DNA of 64,000 bases, taken from assembly GCA_916988195.3 (NCBI GenBank), contig CAKASQ030000009.1, positions 1 to 64,000 of the forward strand, in the 5' to 3' direction. Below, in pieces: positions 1 through 7,256 of the stretch (positions are counted from its first letter, which is position 1; each line of letters starts with the position of its first letter). Source of the stretch: Oscillospiraceae bacterium (lineage in GTDB: Bacteria; Bacillota; Clostridia; Oscillospirales; Oscillospiraceae). The position numbers and the translations under genes were made by a program. The notes beneath the pieces are model-generated. The model was not told the origin of the DNA and did not search any database. It saw only the letters and a program-made list of their open reading frames with translations.

Positions 1-117
1 GGACGTGCCGGTGCCGCCCGAAGCGTCAACGGTGTTGGCGGCAGAAGCGGAAATGGCGAGGGACGCGATCATGCAGATAGCGAGGATGAGGGAGATGGTC
101 TTCTTAAAGTTTTTCAT
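1..117 (-). CDS. Secreted protein, N-terminal 39 residues only
   Basis: The gene runs off the left edge. The visible start is ATG at 117 with an AGGAG-like site just upstream. It encodes a textbook signal peptide: a basic n-region (MKNFKK), a hydrophobic core of about 16 residues and a likely signal peptidase I site after SASA. The mature part begins ANTVDASGG and is small-residue rich. Similar starts are found in surface proteins of Clostridia mobile elements, but too little is visible to assign a family. It follows the membrane protein at 145-774 in the same direction with a 27-base gap, so the two are probably co-expressed. Confidence 0.7.
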   Translation of the reverse strand, partial: MKNFKKTISLILAICMIASLAISASAANTVDASGGTGTS

Positions 118-144
118 TGTAAATTACTCCTTTTGTTTTGAAAA

Positions 145-774
145 TTAGTTCTTGATGGTGATTGTGATAATTGCCCCGGCTGTGCCGATAATATCACCGG
201 TTTCGGGGTCAAGATTGTGGAACATCGCTGTGCATTCGTATGTGCCAGCCGGAAGCTCCACATCAAGGGCAGCACGTTCGATCTTGCTGCCCACGGGGAT
301 TGCTTTGCTCTGGTATATCTGTTCGCCGGTGTCGTTGCGGATGAACTCCACCTGCTGTGGGTAGTTATTGATCGATTCGTTTACGATCATGATGTTGCCT
401 TCGGATGCACCGTTTTCAAAATACGGTGCGGTGTTCATGCTGATGTTGATCATGCCTTCCGCGACCTTTTCGTTCAGTTTTTCCGCAATTTCTTCGGGCG
501 AAAGGTTATCCCAGCCACCCTCAACAGCGCTGGAATCATAGACGATACCCGTCTTGGGAGCGTCCTTGGATGCAGCAGGCTTGCGGATCATACGGACGGC
601 AGTAAAAATGCCGAGCGTGAGCGCAGCGGCAAGGCCGACAACGGCGAGGATGACGAGGGTTCTGGACTTCGCGTCCCGTTTTTCAAATTTGTGCATAACA
701 ATTTCCTTTCTGAATTGGGACGCGGAACTGCTCTGCGGCTGGTCGTGCGCCCGGTATGATGGATGTTTGGTCAT
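145..774 (-). CDS. Membrane-anchored hypothetical protein with extracellular domain
   Basis: About 209 residues. ATG at 774 is chosen because AAGGAGG lies 9 bases upstream; a second start at 696 (MHKFEKRD) also has a site, AAAGGA. After a short cytoplasmic tail one transmembrane helix is visible (VILAVVGLAAALTLGIFTAV), followed by a soluble domain of about 140 residues that should be outside the cell. Its last part (AGTYECTAMFHNLDPETG) reads like a beta-sandwich. It sits directly upstream of a secreted protein, and the two may form a surface pair. No enzyme motif is seen. Function unknown. Confidence 0.7.
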   Translation of the reverse strand: MTKHPSYRAHDQPQSSSASQFRKEIVMHKFEKRDAKSRTLVILAVVGLAAALTLGIFTAVRMIRKPAASKDAPKTGIVYDSSAVEGGWDNLSPEEIAEKLNEKVAEGMINISMNTAPYFENGASEGNIMIVNESINNYPQQVEFIRNDTGEQIYQSKAIPVGSKIERAALDVELPAGTYECTAMFHNLDPETGDIIGTAGAIITITIKN

Positions 775-817
775 GAGGTCAAGCCTCCTTCCTGCTGGGC
801 GAAGTTGTCTGCCCATG

Positions 818-846
818 AAAAAAGCGCCCACCTTCAGGGCGGACGC
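818..846 (-). terminator. Intrinsic terminator upstream of the 145-774 gene
   Basis: On the minus strand a 9-bp stem with two G-U pairs and a 5-base loop is followed by six T. It lies between the SpoVG-like gene and the next gene, only 43 bases before that gene's start, with no obvious promoter in between. Confidence 0.7.
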
Positions 847-885
847 AGACAATGTGTACGATATTTCATTGTTTCCTCCTGCTTT

Positions 886-1161
886 TTATTTCGTCGCTTT
901 TCTGTAAGCGTCGATGACTGCTTCCTTGAGCGCTGCGCGCGCTCCGGACGTGATGGGGTGGAAAACATCCGTGTACAGTGTCTTGCCATTCTTGTTGAAT
1001 GCTTTCTGCGGCATGAAGATGTTCAGCCCCTGTTTGGATTCTGCCAGCCGAACGCCGTGTACCTTGAACATCCCGTCAAAGGTGACGGTTGCGTAGGCTT
1101 TGATTTTGCTGCCAGCGTCGGCAATGTGGTCAATGGTGACTTCGATATTAGAAAATTCCAT
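886..1161 (-). CDS. SpoVG family protein
   Basis: The product has 91 residues and begins MEFSNIEVTIDHI. It matches the SpoVG pattern: an N-terminal strand, a hydrophobic middle equivalent to 'ITLDxxFVVHDIR' (here VTFDGMFKVHGVRL), a conserved 'FMPQKAF' segment and a C-terminal 'DVFHPITSGARAALKEAVIDAY', which parallels 'DIAHPINSxxRxxIQxAVLxEY'. SpoVG proteins are small site-specific nucleic-acid-binding regulators, and mobile elements often carry copies. The start has AAGGAGG 11 bases upstream. It is transcribed with the methylase genes upstream and is followed by a terminator. Its target is unknown. Confidence 0.85.
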   Translation of the reverse strand: MEFSNIEVTIDHIADAGSKIKAYATVTFDGMFKVHGVRLAESKQGLNIFMPQKAFNKNGKTLYTDVFHPITSGARAALKEAVIDAYRKATK

Positions 1162-1179
1162 GTTTCAAATTCCTCCTTG

Positions 1180-1569
1180 TCATACTTCGTAAACGGTATC
1201 ACCCTTCACCAGATGCCGCGCAAGCTGGCGCAGGCATAAGCCACGCTTGCGCAGACGCGCAAGCAGCTCTGTCGGGATGGTTTGCAGGACAGCTTCTGCA
1301 TTTTCGTCGCTGTGCGCATAGTCCTCACAGAGCGAGTCACAGCTTCCGCACGCCTGCTCCAAAGCGGTCAGCAGTGCTTCCTGGGCACCCTTCAGCATCG
1401 TCAGCGTATCAAGCACCGCTGCTGCGCTCATCTGGCGGCTGGCCAGAAGGATACTGCGCCGACCGGTCGCCATCACCGTCATTGGGGCCATTGCTGCCAG
1501 GTGACATTTCGCGGCCATTTCCGGCTTCACCTCCAGCTCCAGCTGGAGCATCGTTTTTGCCTGTTTCAT
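1180..1569 (-). CDS. Hypothetical protein with clustered cysteines
   Basis: 129 residues. ATG at 1569 (MKQAKTML) is preceded by AAGAAGGAA. The middle is helical and Ala/Leu rich, followed by a Cys cluster (ACGSCDSLCEDY) and a basic C-terminal segment (LLARLRKRGLCLRQLARHL). Its layout, an N-terminal strand-rich part, a helix and a Cys/acidic stretch, loosely resembles the AbrB-like protein at 6469-6981, so they may be distant paralogues. The first 161 bases overlap the methylase reading frame in another frame, which is unusual. No function can be assigned. Confidence 0.6.
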   Translation of the reverse strand: MKQAKTMLQLELEVKPEMAAKCHLAAMAPMTVMATGRRSILLASRQMSAAAVLDTLTMLKGAQEALLTALEQACGSCDSLCEDYAHSDENAEAVLQTIPTELLARLRKRGLCLRQLARHLVKGDTVYEV

Positions 1570-2563
1570 GTTCGTTCCTTCTTCTGAGATAAATTTCCCG
1601 CAGCGAGCCGCAGGCAGGTTCATGTACCAGTACGAGGTCGCCGTTCTCGATCTCGGCCGGGAACATGCTGAACTGCGGCTGGATGTACGGGCGCGGATCG
1701 TAATTTGTCATGATCAGTTCGTCGTATGTTGCGCCGGCTCTCTGTGAGAGGGGATTGCTCCGCCGGAACGCAAGGATATAAAAATTGTCGTACAGACTGC
1801 GGATAAACGGGCAGTCGTTGTACGACACGACGATGTATCCCTTGCATTGTGAGAGAATGTGGTGCAGCTCTTCATGCTTTTCCTTCGGGAAGTCAACGGC
1901 ATATAAGCTCTCGGCGTCAAAGTACGGCGGATCGCAGTAGATCAGGCTGTCCGGCCCGTCGCGCTCCCGAATGATGTCCAGACAATCTTTATTCTCAATG
2001 ATCACATCCTGCAAGCGTTTCGAAGCATCATCAAAAAGGTAAAGAAAATTCGTGAGGTTGTTCGGCCTGACACCGAACGAGCTGGTCGTGCCGCTGAAAC
2101 TGCCGCGACAGACCTTGTAATACGCGGCCGCCCGCTGGACATCGAACAGGTTGCTTCGCCCCCGCAGGATTTGCAGGAGCTCTTCCCGTTCTTCGCCGGA
2201 GAAGCATTCCATCACGGCATTTCGTTCATCTACAATTCGCTGCTGCAAAAGCTCCTTGTGCTTCATGAACTCTTTTAGAAGGTCAAATTCGGCCCTCGAA
2301 TGGAGCGGCAGAAATTTCAGCTCCTGCACCAACTGAACGGTACACTCCCTTGCACAGAGGAACAGATTTACAAGGTCGCAGTTGAAATCGTTATAGATGT
2401 CCATGCGGCTGATTTTCGGCTGTATGCCGAGTAGGAGCGCTCCACCGCCGCCGAACGGCTCCAAGTACAGCTTCGGGTTTGACGGGAACACCTGCCAGAT
2501 GTACGGGATCAGCTTTTCCTTGCTGCCGATCCAAGGGATAAACGGCCTAGCGATCCCGGCCAC
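1409..2563 (-). CDS. Orphan Dam-type (D12 class) N6-adenine DNA methyltransferase
   Basis: The product transfers a methyl group from S-adenosylmethionine to adenine in DNA. Visible family motifs are the N-terminal 'FIPWIGSKEKL' and 'YLEPFGGGGAL' (SAM binding) and the catalytic 'YCDPPYF'. The enzyme part ends near 'VHEPACGSLREIYLRRR'; the last 50 or so residues are Gly/Pro rich and overlap the next gene, so they may not be conserved. GTG at 2563 is chosen since upstream codons fall inside the preceding gene; this start is uncertain. No restriction endonuclease is next to it, so it is probably a solitary methylase that protects the element's DNA or modulates its genes. Confidence 0.88.
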   Translation of the reverse strand: MAGIARPFIPWIGSKEKLIPYIWQVFPSNPKLYLEPFGGGGALLLGIQPKISRMDIYNDFNCDLVNLFLCARECTVQLVQELKFLPLHSRAEFDLLKEFMKHKELLQQRIVDERNAVMECFSGEEREELLQILRGRSNLFDVQRAAAYYKVCRGSFSGTTSSFGVRPNNLTNFLYLFDDASKRLQDVIIENKDCLDIIRERDGPDSLIYCDPPYFDAESLYAVDFPKEKHEELHHILSQCKGYIVVSYNDCPFIRSLYDNFYILAFRRSNPLSQRAGATYDELIMTNYDPRPYIQPQFSMFPAEIENGDLVLVHEPACGSLREIYLRRRNEHETGKNDAPAGAGGEAGNGREMSPGSNGPNDGDGDRSAQYPSGQPPDERSSGA

Positions 2564-2867
2564 CCCCGTCCGTGGGTTCGGTGAAGGTTTCCATTGCCTG
2601 CTCCAAGCCACAGATCGCAGCATCCAGACCGGCGCGCATTTCCTTGAGCTGCCGGATGGTGGAGTAGAGTTCCGCCGCGTTGCTGGCGTAAAAATATCCC
2701 TCACGGCTGCTGGCAATGGGAACGGCTTTGCGCCGCAGTCGGTTGACCTTTTGGCGGAGGTCGCTCTCCCGGAGATTCTTCTGTCGCACGAGGTCGCGGC
2801 TGCAAATGAGATGCTCGCGCCCAAAGCAGAAGCGTTTCAGATAGTCGCGCAGTTCTTCATCATTCAT
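2547..2867 (-). CDS. Small winged-helix-like protein
   Basis: 106 residues starting MNDEELRDYLKRF with AAAGGA upstream. The segment 'LVRQKNLRESDLRQKVNRLRRKAVPIASSREGYFYASNAAEL' has the rhythm of a winged helix: helix, turn, basic recognition helix, then a beta wing with 'GYFYA'. A C-terminal helical region (STIRQLKEMRAGLDAAICGLEQAM) may dimerize. It overlaps the methylase start by 17 bases, indicating coupled translation. It may be a DNA-binding partner or regulator of the methylase; this is inferred from context and shape, not from a recognised family. Confidence 0.6.
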   Translation of the reverse strand: MNDEELRDYLKRFCFGREHLICSRDLVRQKNLRESDLRQKVNRLRRKAVPIASSREGYFYASNAAELYSTIRQLKEMRAGLDAAICGLEQAMETFTEPTDGGGRDR

Positions 2868-2905
2868 GTTTGTCCTTTCCGGGCCGTATTCCCGGAAAAG
2901 GGCGC

Positions 2906-2949
2906 AAAAAAGAAGGGCTGCTTTCCTCTACCCGGAAAACGGCCCTTCT
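2906..2949 (-). terminator. Intrinsic terminator between two co-directional genes
   Basis: An 8-bp perfect stem (AGAAGGGC with its complement) closes a long loop and is followed by a T-run on the minus strand. It stands 38 bases before the start of the 2547-2867 gene, so transcripts from the 3160 promoter must pass through it to reach the methylase. Confidence 0.7.
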
Positions 2950-2962
2950 GCAATTTCATTAT

Positions 2963-3160
2963 TCATTTTGGTGGTTCGAGCGGCTTGCCGCCCGGAATCA
3001 GTTCAAAGAGCTTCTGCTCCTGCGGCGGATCGCCGCCCGCCGAGCGCCATCCGGCAAGGAATGCGGCGCGGATGATGTCATAGAGCGCCTGATGCGCTTC
3101 GTCCGCCTCGGCTCCCTCCAGAAAAGCGTCCAGCGCCTTTTCAAATTCGTTGCTCATCAT
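2963..3160 (-). CDS. Small acidic hypothetical protein
   Basis: 65 residues, predicted all-helical, with a Pro-rich tail. The N-terminal half is acidic (NEFEKALDAFLEGAEADEAHQALYDIIRAAFLAGWRSAGG). It is the first gene behind the leftward promoter in the divergent control region, 25 or more bases after the predicted transcript start, and is followed by a terminator. No known domain is recognised. Confidence 0.6.
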   Translation of the reverse strand: MMSNEFEKALDAFLEGAEADEAHQALYDIIRAAFLAGWRSAGGDPPQEQKLFELIPGGKPLEPPK

Positions 3161-3204
3161 ATCGCATCACCACGCAGCTTTCGTATTTGCTCATCTTGCG
3201 TTGT

Positions 3205-3233
3205 ATTTTACCATAAGTTTCATGTAAATACAA
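3205..3233 (-). promoter_or_regulatory. Leftward promoter overlapped by an inverted repeat
   Basis: On the minus strand TTGTAT (3228-3233) and TAAAAT (3205-3210) are separated by 17 bases. An inverted repeat, GTTGTATTTTAC (3200-3211) against GTAAATACAAC (3224-3234), covers both promoter boxes. This is the expected arrangement for a repressor operator, and the divergent HTH protein at 3316 is the obvious candidate binder. Confidence 0.6.
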
Positions 3234-3247
3234 CATAATTTGCGTAT

Positions 3248-3275
3248 TTGCGCAAACTGTCATGGCGATTATTCT
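3248..3275 (+). promoter_or_regulatory. Rightward promoter for the HTH gene
   Basis: TTGCGC (3248-3253) and TATTCT (3270-3275) are separated by 16 bases, ending 40 bases before the HTH start codon. The -35 box is part of an imperfect palindrome TTGCG-TATT-TGCGCAA, whose half TTGCGTATTT recurs in the operator at 12981-13031. Confidence 0.45.
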
Positions 3276-3315
3276 CTGCATCTTCCGTAAAATAAGAGCA
3301 GCAGGGAGGTACAGC

Positions 3316-3543
3316 ATGAAAGACAAGCATTACAAGGATTACATTCAGATTGGTCTGAACATTATGCGCTACCGGAAAGAGCAAGGCTTGACGCAGGAAC
3401 AGCTTGCCGAAATGGCTGGCTATACGCGCAATCATTTGCAGCGCGTGGAAACCGCCGCCTGTAAGCCGACTGTCGGTTTGCTTCTGGACGTTGCGGAGGC
3501 GCTGGGTGTTCCGCTGGATCGTCTGCTGGAAATACGGAGATAA
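3316..3543 (+). CDS. XRE-family HTH regulator
   Basis: 75 residues, essentially a single Cro/C1 helix-turn-helix domain: 'IGLNIMRYRKEQGLTQEQLAEMAGYTRNHLQRVETAACKPTVGLLLDVAEALGVPLDRLLEI'. ATG at 3316 has GGGAGG 7 bases upstream. It is the only rightward gene in this part of the element and lies back to back with the methylase operon, so it probably represses the divergent promoters between 3200 and 3275. It ends at a bidirectional terminator shared with the converging ArdA operon. Confidence 0.85.
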   Translation: MKDKHYKDYIQIGLNIMRYRKEQGLTQEQLAEMAGYTRNHLQRVETAACKPTVGLLLDVAEALGVPLDRLLEIRR

Positions 3544-3544
3544 T

Positions 3545-3572
3545 AAAAGCGTCTGCTGCGGCAGGCGCTTTT
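3545..3572. terminator. Bidirectional intrinsic terminator
   Basis: AAAAGCGTCTGC and GCAGGCGCTTTT form a 12-bp stem with one G-U pair and a 4-base loop, with A and T runs on both sides. It ends both the HTH gene and the ten-gene leftward operon. Confidence 0.85.
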
Positions 3573-4764
3573 ACATTCCCATCTGCGGTTCCTGTGTCTG
3601 CTCCTGCTGCTGTTCCGAGATCGGCTCGTGCAGCGGGCCGAAATCCTCACGGTTGACCATGCCGTAGGGTGTGATCTCCGCGCCGTACTGTTTGAGGACG
3701 TCTTCTGCGTAGGCTTCGCGGTTCAGATGCTTATAGATCAGGTCTGCATCCTTGCCGCCGAGAACGAATTCCAGCTCATCACGCACCAGCGCGTCTTTAT
3801 CGCGGATTTTTGTTTCGAAGCAGTATTGCGGCAGCTTTTCAATGCGGTCGAAGACATCTTCCAGCGTCTCACACTGCGTCGCACCGACCACCGCCTTGAA
3901 TTTTGTAAGCTGTCCACTGGCTTTCAATTCCTGAATGGAGTGCGCCAGTTCGTTGATCCTCGGAAGATCTTCCACATCGGCCAGCATGCTGTTCAGCTGC
4001 GGCGCGATGGCATCGCAGCCGGTGAACTGCGCGTCGAACCATTCCGGCGCGTCGAGTTCTTCCTGCACCTCCAGCAGCCGCTGTTCTGTTGCAGGTAAGT
4101 CCAGAACAGCTGTTTTCTGCTCATTTTCATGATTCATGAGTGTCAAGCGGATCATATAGGAAATTTCCCGCTGTGGCTCATGCTCCGGCAGCGGCTCCAA
4201 TTCCTCCGTGCGGACAACGTAGCCGTGCGGCGTGAATACACCGGCTTCACTTTCGCGCATCTGTTTGCCGATTTTGGCGTAATCCAGGAGGGCATAGGCG
4301 CTGTCCGGCAGGGCATCCAGATCCTCCCGAAAGCCGTTTTCTACATAAAATTTTCCGAGTGCTTCGTCCGTATTGACATCTGCAAGCACCTGACAACGAT
4401 CTACGTTGGATGCCAGCATCATCAGCTCCGGTACGGTAATGATTCCGCTGTTTTCCTGCATATGATTCTTGACCTGCATCTGCAAGAGTCCTTCCAGCGC
4501 TGTTTCCTGATAGCTATCCAGCTTACTGAGCTGCTCTGTCAGGGAATTGAACTCGAAGATCGACATATTTTCGTCCAGATGGGGCGCAAGGTAGTCAAAG
4601 CAGTAGAATTCATCCACCTGCCAATACACATCACCCGGCGACTTGGTGTGAATCTGCTCAAATGCGTCCATCATCTCGTACTGGCTGACAGGAAACGTCA
4701 GCTCTACGCCGCGATCATCGCTTGATGCGCTGCTTACGAGATAAACCTCACATACTTTGCGCAA
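3571..4764 (-). CDS. Two-module ArdA-like anti-restriction protein
   Basis: 397 residues. ArdA proteins are acidic DNA mimics that bind and block type I restriction enzymes. Two modules are visible. The first, about residues 1-195, ends 'LPDSAYALLDYAKIGKQM' then 'FTPHGYVVRTEEL'; the second, about 196-380, contains 'INELAHSIQELKASGQLTKFKAVV' and ends 'ITPYGMVNREDFGPL'. These match the ArdA pattern of an acidic N-terminal fold, a middle 'LNELAxxLEEL' helix and a C-terminal 'YIDYxxIGxxL...GYVxR' segment. TTG at 4764 is the start, with GGGAGGA 7 bases upstream inside the end of the preceding gene. Last gene of the operon. Confidence 0.75.
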   Translation of the reverse strand: MRKVCEVYLVSSASSDDRGVELTFPVSQYEMMDAFEQIHTKSPGDVYWQVDEFYCFDYLAPHLDENMSIFEFNSLTEQLSKLDSYQETALEGLLQMQVKNHMQENSGIITVPELMMLASNVDRCQVLADVNTDEALGKFYVENGFREDLDALPDSAYALLDYAKIGKQMRESEAGVFTPHGYVVRTEELEPLPEHEPQREISYMIRLTLMNHENEQKTAVLDLPATEQRLLEVQEELDAPEWFDAQFTGCDAIAPQLNSMLADVEDLPRINELAHSIQELKASGQLTKFKAVVGATQCETLEDVFDRIEKLPQYCFETKIRDKDALVRDELEFVLGGKDADLIYKHLNREAYAEDVLKQYGAEITPYGMVNREDFGPLHEPISEQQQEQTQEPQMGM

Positions 4765-4767
4765 GGG

Positions 4768-5745
4768 TCATTCCTCCCGTCTGTGATTCCTGCTTTTTTG
4801 TATTTCTTCCACGAAAGCCGGGTCCGCACCGGGAACATTCCAGCCAAACATACTTCCGCACATCATGGCTTCCTTCTGTGCTGGCGTCACGCCGAGGCGC
4901 TGGTTCTGCTCATCCGCGATCTGACGGTTATGTTCCCGGCTCGATGTGTTCCAATTGCTCGGATAGTAGCCGCTCTCGCCGCGCTTGATGCAGATCAGCT
5001 CACCGGTGCCTGGCATTGTGGAAAAACAGAGTTCCGGCAAGCCCTCCGCAAACTCCGGACCGAAACGCTCCTGCTCAGTCTGGATGCTCCAATTATCTCC
5101 GTTCTTAAGATGAACATATAATTCATCTCCGTCGTTCACGCGAATCTCCTGCTGTTCAAATCCTTCACCCCAACCGTCAGACATTTGACCGGCGAGATAG
5201 TTTTTTAGCACTACCAGTTCTTCTGCACTTAATTTGCCTGCAACACGGCATTCTGCTACGCCCCAGAGCTGACCGTTGCGTGCTTCTGCAGTAAAGACAG
5301 CAGAATGAACTTTATCATTGACGCTATTCAGCTTGCCGTACCAGCGCATAATGCCCCGTTCGGCTTCTTCCGGATTCCTATTTTTAAGGAGTGCCGCTGC
5401 AATTTGATCTTGATAGATCAGCAGCGACCGACCGTCCAGCTCGACGCTCTCGTCTTCAAGGTCACCGTAGCAGTTACGCTCATAAAGCTCGGCCGTCAAC
5501 GGCGCATACAGCTTCAGCGTTTCCAGTTTGGGCGGCAGCACCGTAAAGCTGTCCTCGCCGGGAATAATTGCTAAAGTTCTGCCGTTATCCCACTTCATGT
5601 GAAGCTGTCCGGCATCATCCACCAGATCCACAATGCCCTCTATACCTGCCGGTACCGGTGAATATGGGTCACTCATAGAATTCAGGCGGATGCGTGTACC
5701 GGGTGGATACTGCTCCTGAATGAATTTTACCATTTTTCTGTCCAA
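4768..5745 (-). CDS. DUF4314 domain protein
   Basis: About 325 residues. The N-terminal 65 residues are the DUF4314 module: 'YPPGTRIRLNSMSDPYSPVPAGIEGIVDLVDDAGQLHMKWDNG', a small beta fold found in mobile-element proteins. The C-terminal third has a second conserved block, 'LICIKRGESGYYPSNW' followed by 'LGVTPAQKEAMMCGSMFGWN'. TTG at 5745 is preferred because GGGAGGG, built from the last codons of the upstream gene, lies 7-8 bases before it; ATG at 5733 is an alternative. Function unknown. Its place between ArdA-like genes suggests a role in establishing the element in a new host. Confidence 0.72.
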   Translation of the reverse strand: MDRKMVKFIQEQYPPGTRIRLNSMSDPYSPVPAGIEGIVDLVDDAGQLHMKWDNGRTLAIIPGEDSFTVLPPKLETLKLYAPLTAELYERNCYGDLEDESVELDGRSLLIYQDQIAAALLKNRNPEEAERGIMRWYGKLNSVNDKVHSAVFTAEARNGQLWGVAECRVAGKLSAEELVVLKNYLAGQMSDGWGEGFEQQEIRVNDGDELYVHLKNGDNWSIQTEQERFGPEFAEGLPELCFSTMPGTGELICIKRGESGYYPSNWNTSSREHNRQIADEQNQRLGVTPAQKEAMMCGSMFGWNVPGADPAFVEEIQKSRNHRREE

Positions 5746-5747
5746 AT

Positions 5748-6479
5748 TTACATCCCTCCCATCTGCATTTCCTGTGTTTCCTCCTGCTCCGGACGCTGAT
5801 ACTGCTTGAGTGCCTCCTTTGCCCAATCCGGCAGGTACTCGTCTTTCAGAACGCCAATAAAATCATTCCTGTTCCAGCGCGTCTGTTCGCCGTCGCCAAG
5901 ACAGGTGCAAAGAATGGAGCGACCGCGTGCAGTCGGGCTGCACCCAAAGCCACTCTGCGCCAGCCAGAGCTGATTCTCCGGTGACCAGTATTCTTCTTTC
6001 AGGGTATTTGGCGAGAGGACAAGCACCTTGCCGGTGTAATCCAGTTCGCTCGAATCCGGTTCGCACTGCTTCTGGTCAAACATTCCAAGATCCATGACGA
6101 GCTTTCTGTCGTTTGAAATGAAGCCATCCAGAATGGCAGAATGACTTCGGGCGGCAAAGCAGTAATTATGCATTTCATCTTCCGGGATGTAGTGGCTGTT
6201 CGCCCAATCCCGGTTGGATGGACGGAAACGGTCATCGCCGTGCCGCTCCTGCACGGTATTCGCCAGAACGTGCTCTACACGCTTGTAACCGTAAAGCTCG
6301 ACGATCTTTTCCACTGTGCCGTCCTTCAGGTGCATTCCGTCAAAGTTTTCCCGAATGAGGATGTCGATGCCGCCTGCGCAGGCGCAGTTTTCGCGGAAAC
6401 TCTCGCGCCATCGGTCAAGTTCCCCGCGTTCGCGTGCAGTTTTTGCATTGTAGGGATAGAGCGGAATCTTACTCTGCAT
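5748..6479 (-). CDS. DUF3849 domain protein
   Basis: 243 residues. The first 150 match DUF3849: 'PLYPYNAKTARERGELDRWRESFRENCAC', then 'HVLANTVQERHGDDRFRPSNRDWANS' and 'SHSAILDGFI'. The remainder contains 'QLWLAQSGFGCSPTARGRSILC', a segment that often trails this domain in Clostridia elements. The start overlaps the upstream gene by 11 bases and uses AGGAG inside it. The C-terminal codons for MGGM contain the ribosome site of the next gene. Function unknown; DUF3849 proteins are usually linked to large mobile elements. Confidence 0.75.
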   Translation of the reverse strand: MQSKIPLYPYNAKTARERGELDRWRESFRENCACAGGIDILIRENFDGMHLKDGTVEKIVELYGYKRVEHVLANTVQERHGDDRFRPSNRDWANSHYIPEDEMHNYCFAARSHSAILDGFISNDRKLVMDLGMFDQKQCEPDSSELDYTGKVLVLSPNTLKEEYWSPENQLWLAQSGFGCSPTARGRSILCTCLGDGEQTRWNRNDFIGVLKDEYLPDWAKEALKQYQRPEQEETQEMQMGGM

Positions 6480-6981
6480 CGGTCTGCTCCTGACTTTCCG
6501 CGACCAGCATTTCGTTCAGCGCGTAGAGATCATAGCCGAAGTCCAGAAAATACTGCAAGATCGGGTGGGGCACGTCCGTCAGGTCGTGCCGGTAAGACGC
6601 CTTGCAGAGCGTGAGCTTGCCTTCTTCCTCGACCGGATCACACTCCAGCTTTGCATCTTCCGCGATTCCCGCGTGCTTGCGCAGCCAGTCCGGCAGGACG
6701 ATCTCAAACTCGCTCAAAACGTCTGCCGCTGCCAAACCCGCCTGCTCTTCCTCTGCTTCGCCGCACTCTGCGGCGAGGGCTTCGAGAAACTCACACGCCT
6801 GACTGGTCAGTGCATCGATGAGCGTGATGAGTTCAAATGTACTCACGCTCTCCGGCATGAGTAAAATTCCGCCGTTCAGCTGCACCATTGAAATGAGCTT
6901 CGCGTTCTCCATCCCGCAGAGCTTGAACATTCCGTCCGGAACGACGGCGCTGCCGTTCCGTTTGATAACCTTAAATTCCAT
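6469..6981 (-). CDS. AbrB-like N-terminal domain protein
   Basis: 170 residues. The N-terminus 'MEFKVIKRNGSAVVPDGMFKLCGMENAKLISMVQLNGGILLMP' resembles the swapped-hairpin AbrB/SpoVT DNA-binding fold. It is followed by a helix, an acidic Cys-containing stretch (AAECGEAEEEQ) and a C-terminal helical region ending 'LQYFLDFGYDLYALNEMLV'. AAAGGAGG lies 6 bases upstream of the ATG. The family is inferred from pattern only. It may be a transcription regulator, or the fold may have been adapted to another role. Confidence 0.6.
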   Translation of the reverse strand: MEFKVIKRNGSAVVPDGMFKLCGMENAKLISMVQLNGGILLMPESVSTFELITLIDALTSQACEFLEALAAECGEAEEEQAGLAAADVLSEFEIVLPDWLRKHAGIAEDAKLECDPVEEEGKLTLCKASYRHDLTDVPHPILQYFLDFGYDLYALNEMLVAESQEQTDAE

Positions 6982-6992
6982 ATGAACCTCCT

Positions 6993-7256
6993 TTACATCC
7001 CGCCCATCTGCATTTCTTCGGATGGGCTTAAATTATCTTCTTCCACACCATAAAAATCACGAACAATATCGTCCGTGGCTTTGCGGATCGCCGGGTCCTG
7101 CGTGACTGTACGAAAAGAAAAGCCGCTCGTTGCTCGGTATGGCAGTTCCTCACGGATGCAGTCCAGATATTCTTTACTGTCTGTAAACTGCCGTGCATCG
7201 CCGTTGATAAAGCTGACACTTCCCACAATTTGCGCGTCAGTAGATGTCTTCGTCAT
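6993..7256 (-). CDS. Small hypothetical protein
   Basis: 87 residues if ATG at 7256 is used; GGAGG stands exactly 6 bases upstream. A longer frame exists upstream but only as a shadow of the 7237-7374 gene. The protein contains 'DARQFTDSKEYLDCIREELPYRATSGFSFRTVTQDPAIRKATDDIVRDFYG', which predicts an alpha/beta fold, and ends in the MQMGGM tail. It overlaps the small membrane protein by 20 bases. No family recognised. Confidence 0.6.
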   Translation of the reverse strand: MTKTSTDAQIVGSVSFINGDARQFTDSKEYLDCIREELPYRATSGFSFRTVTQDPAIRKATDDIVRDFYGVEEDNLSPSEEMQMGGM

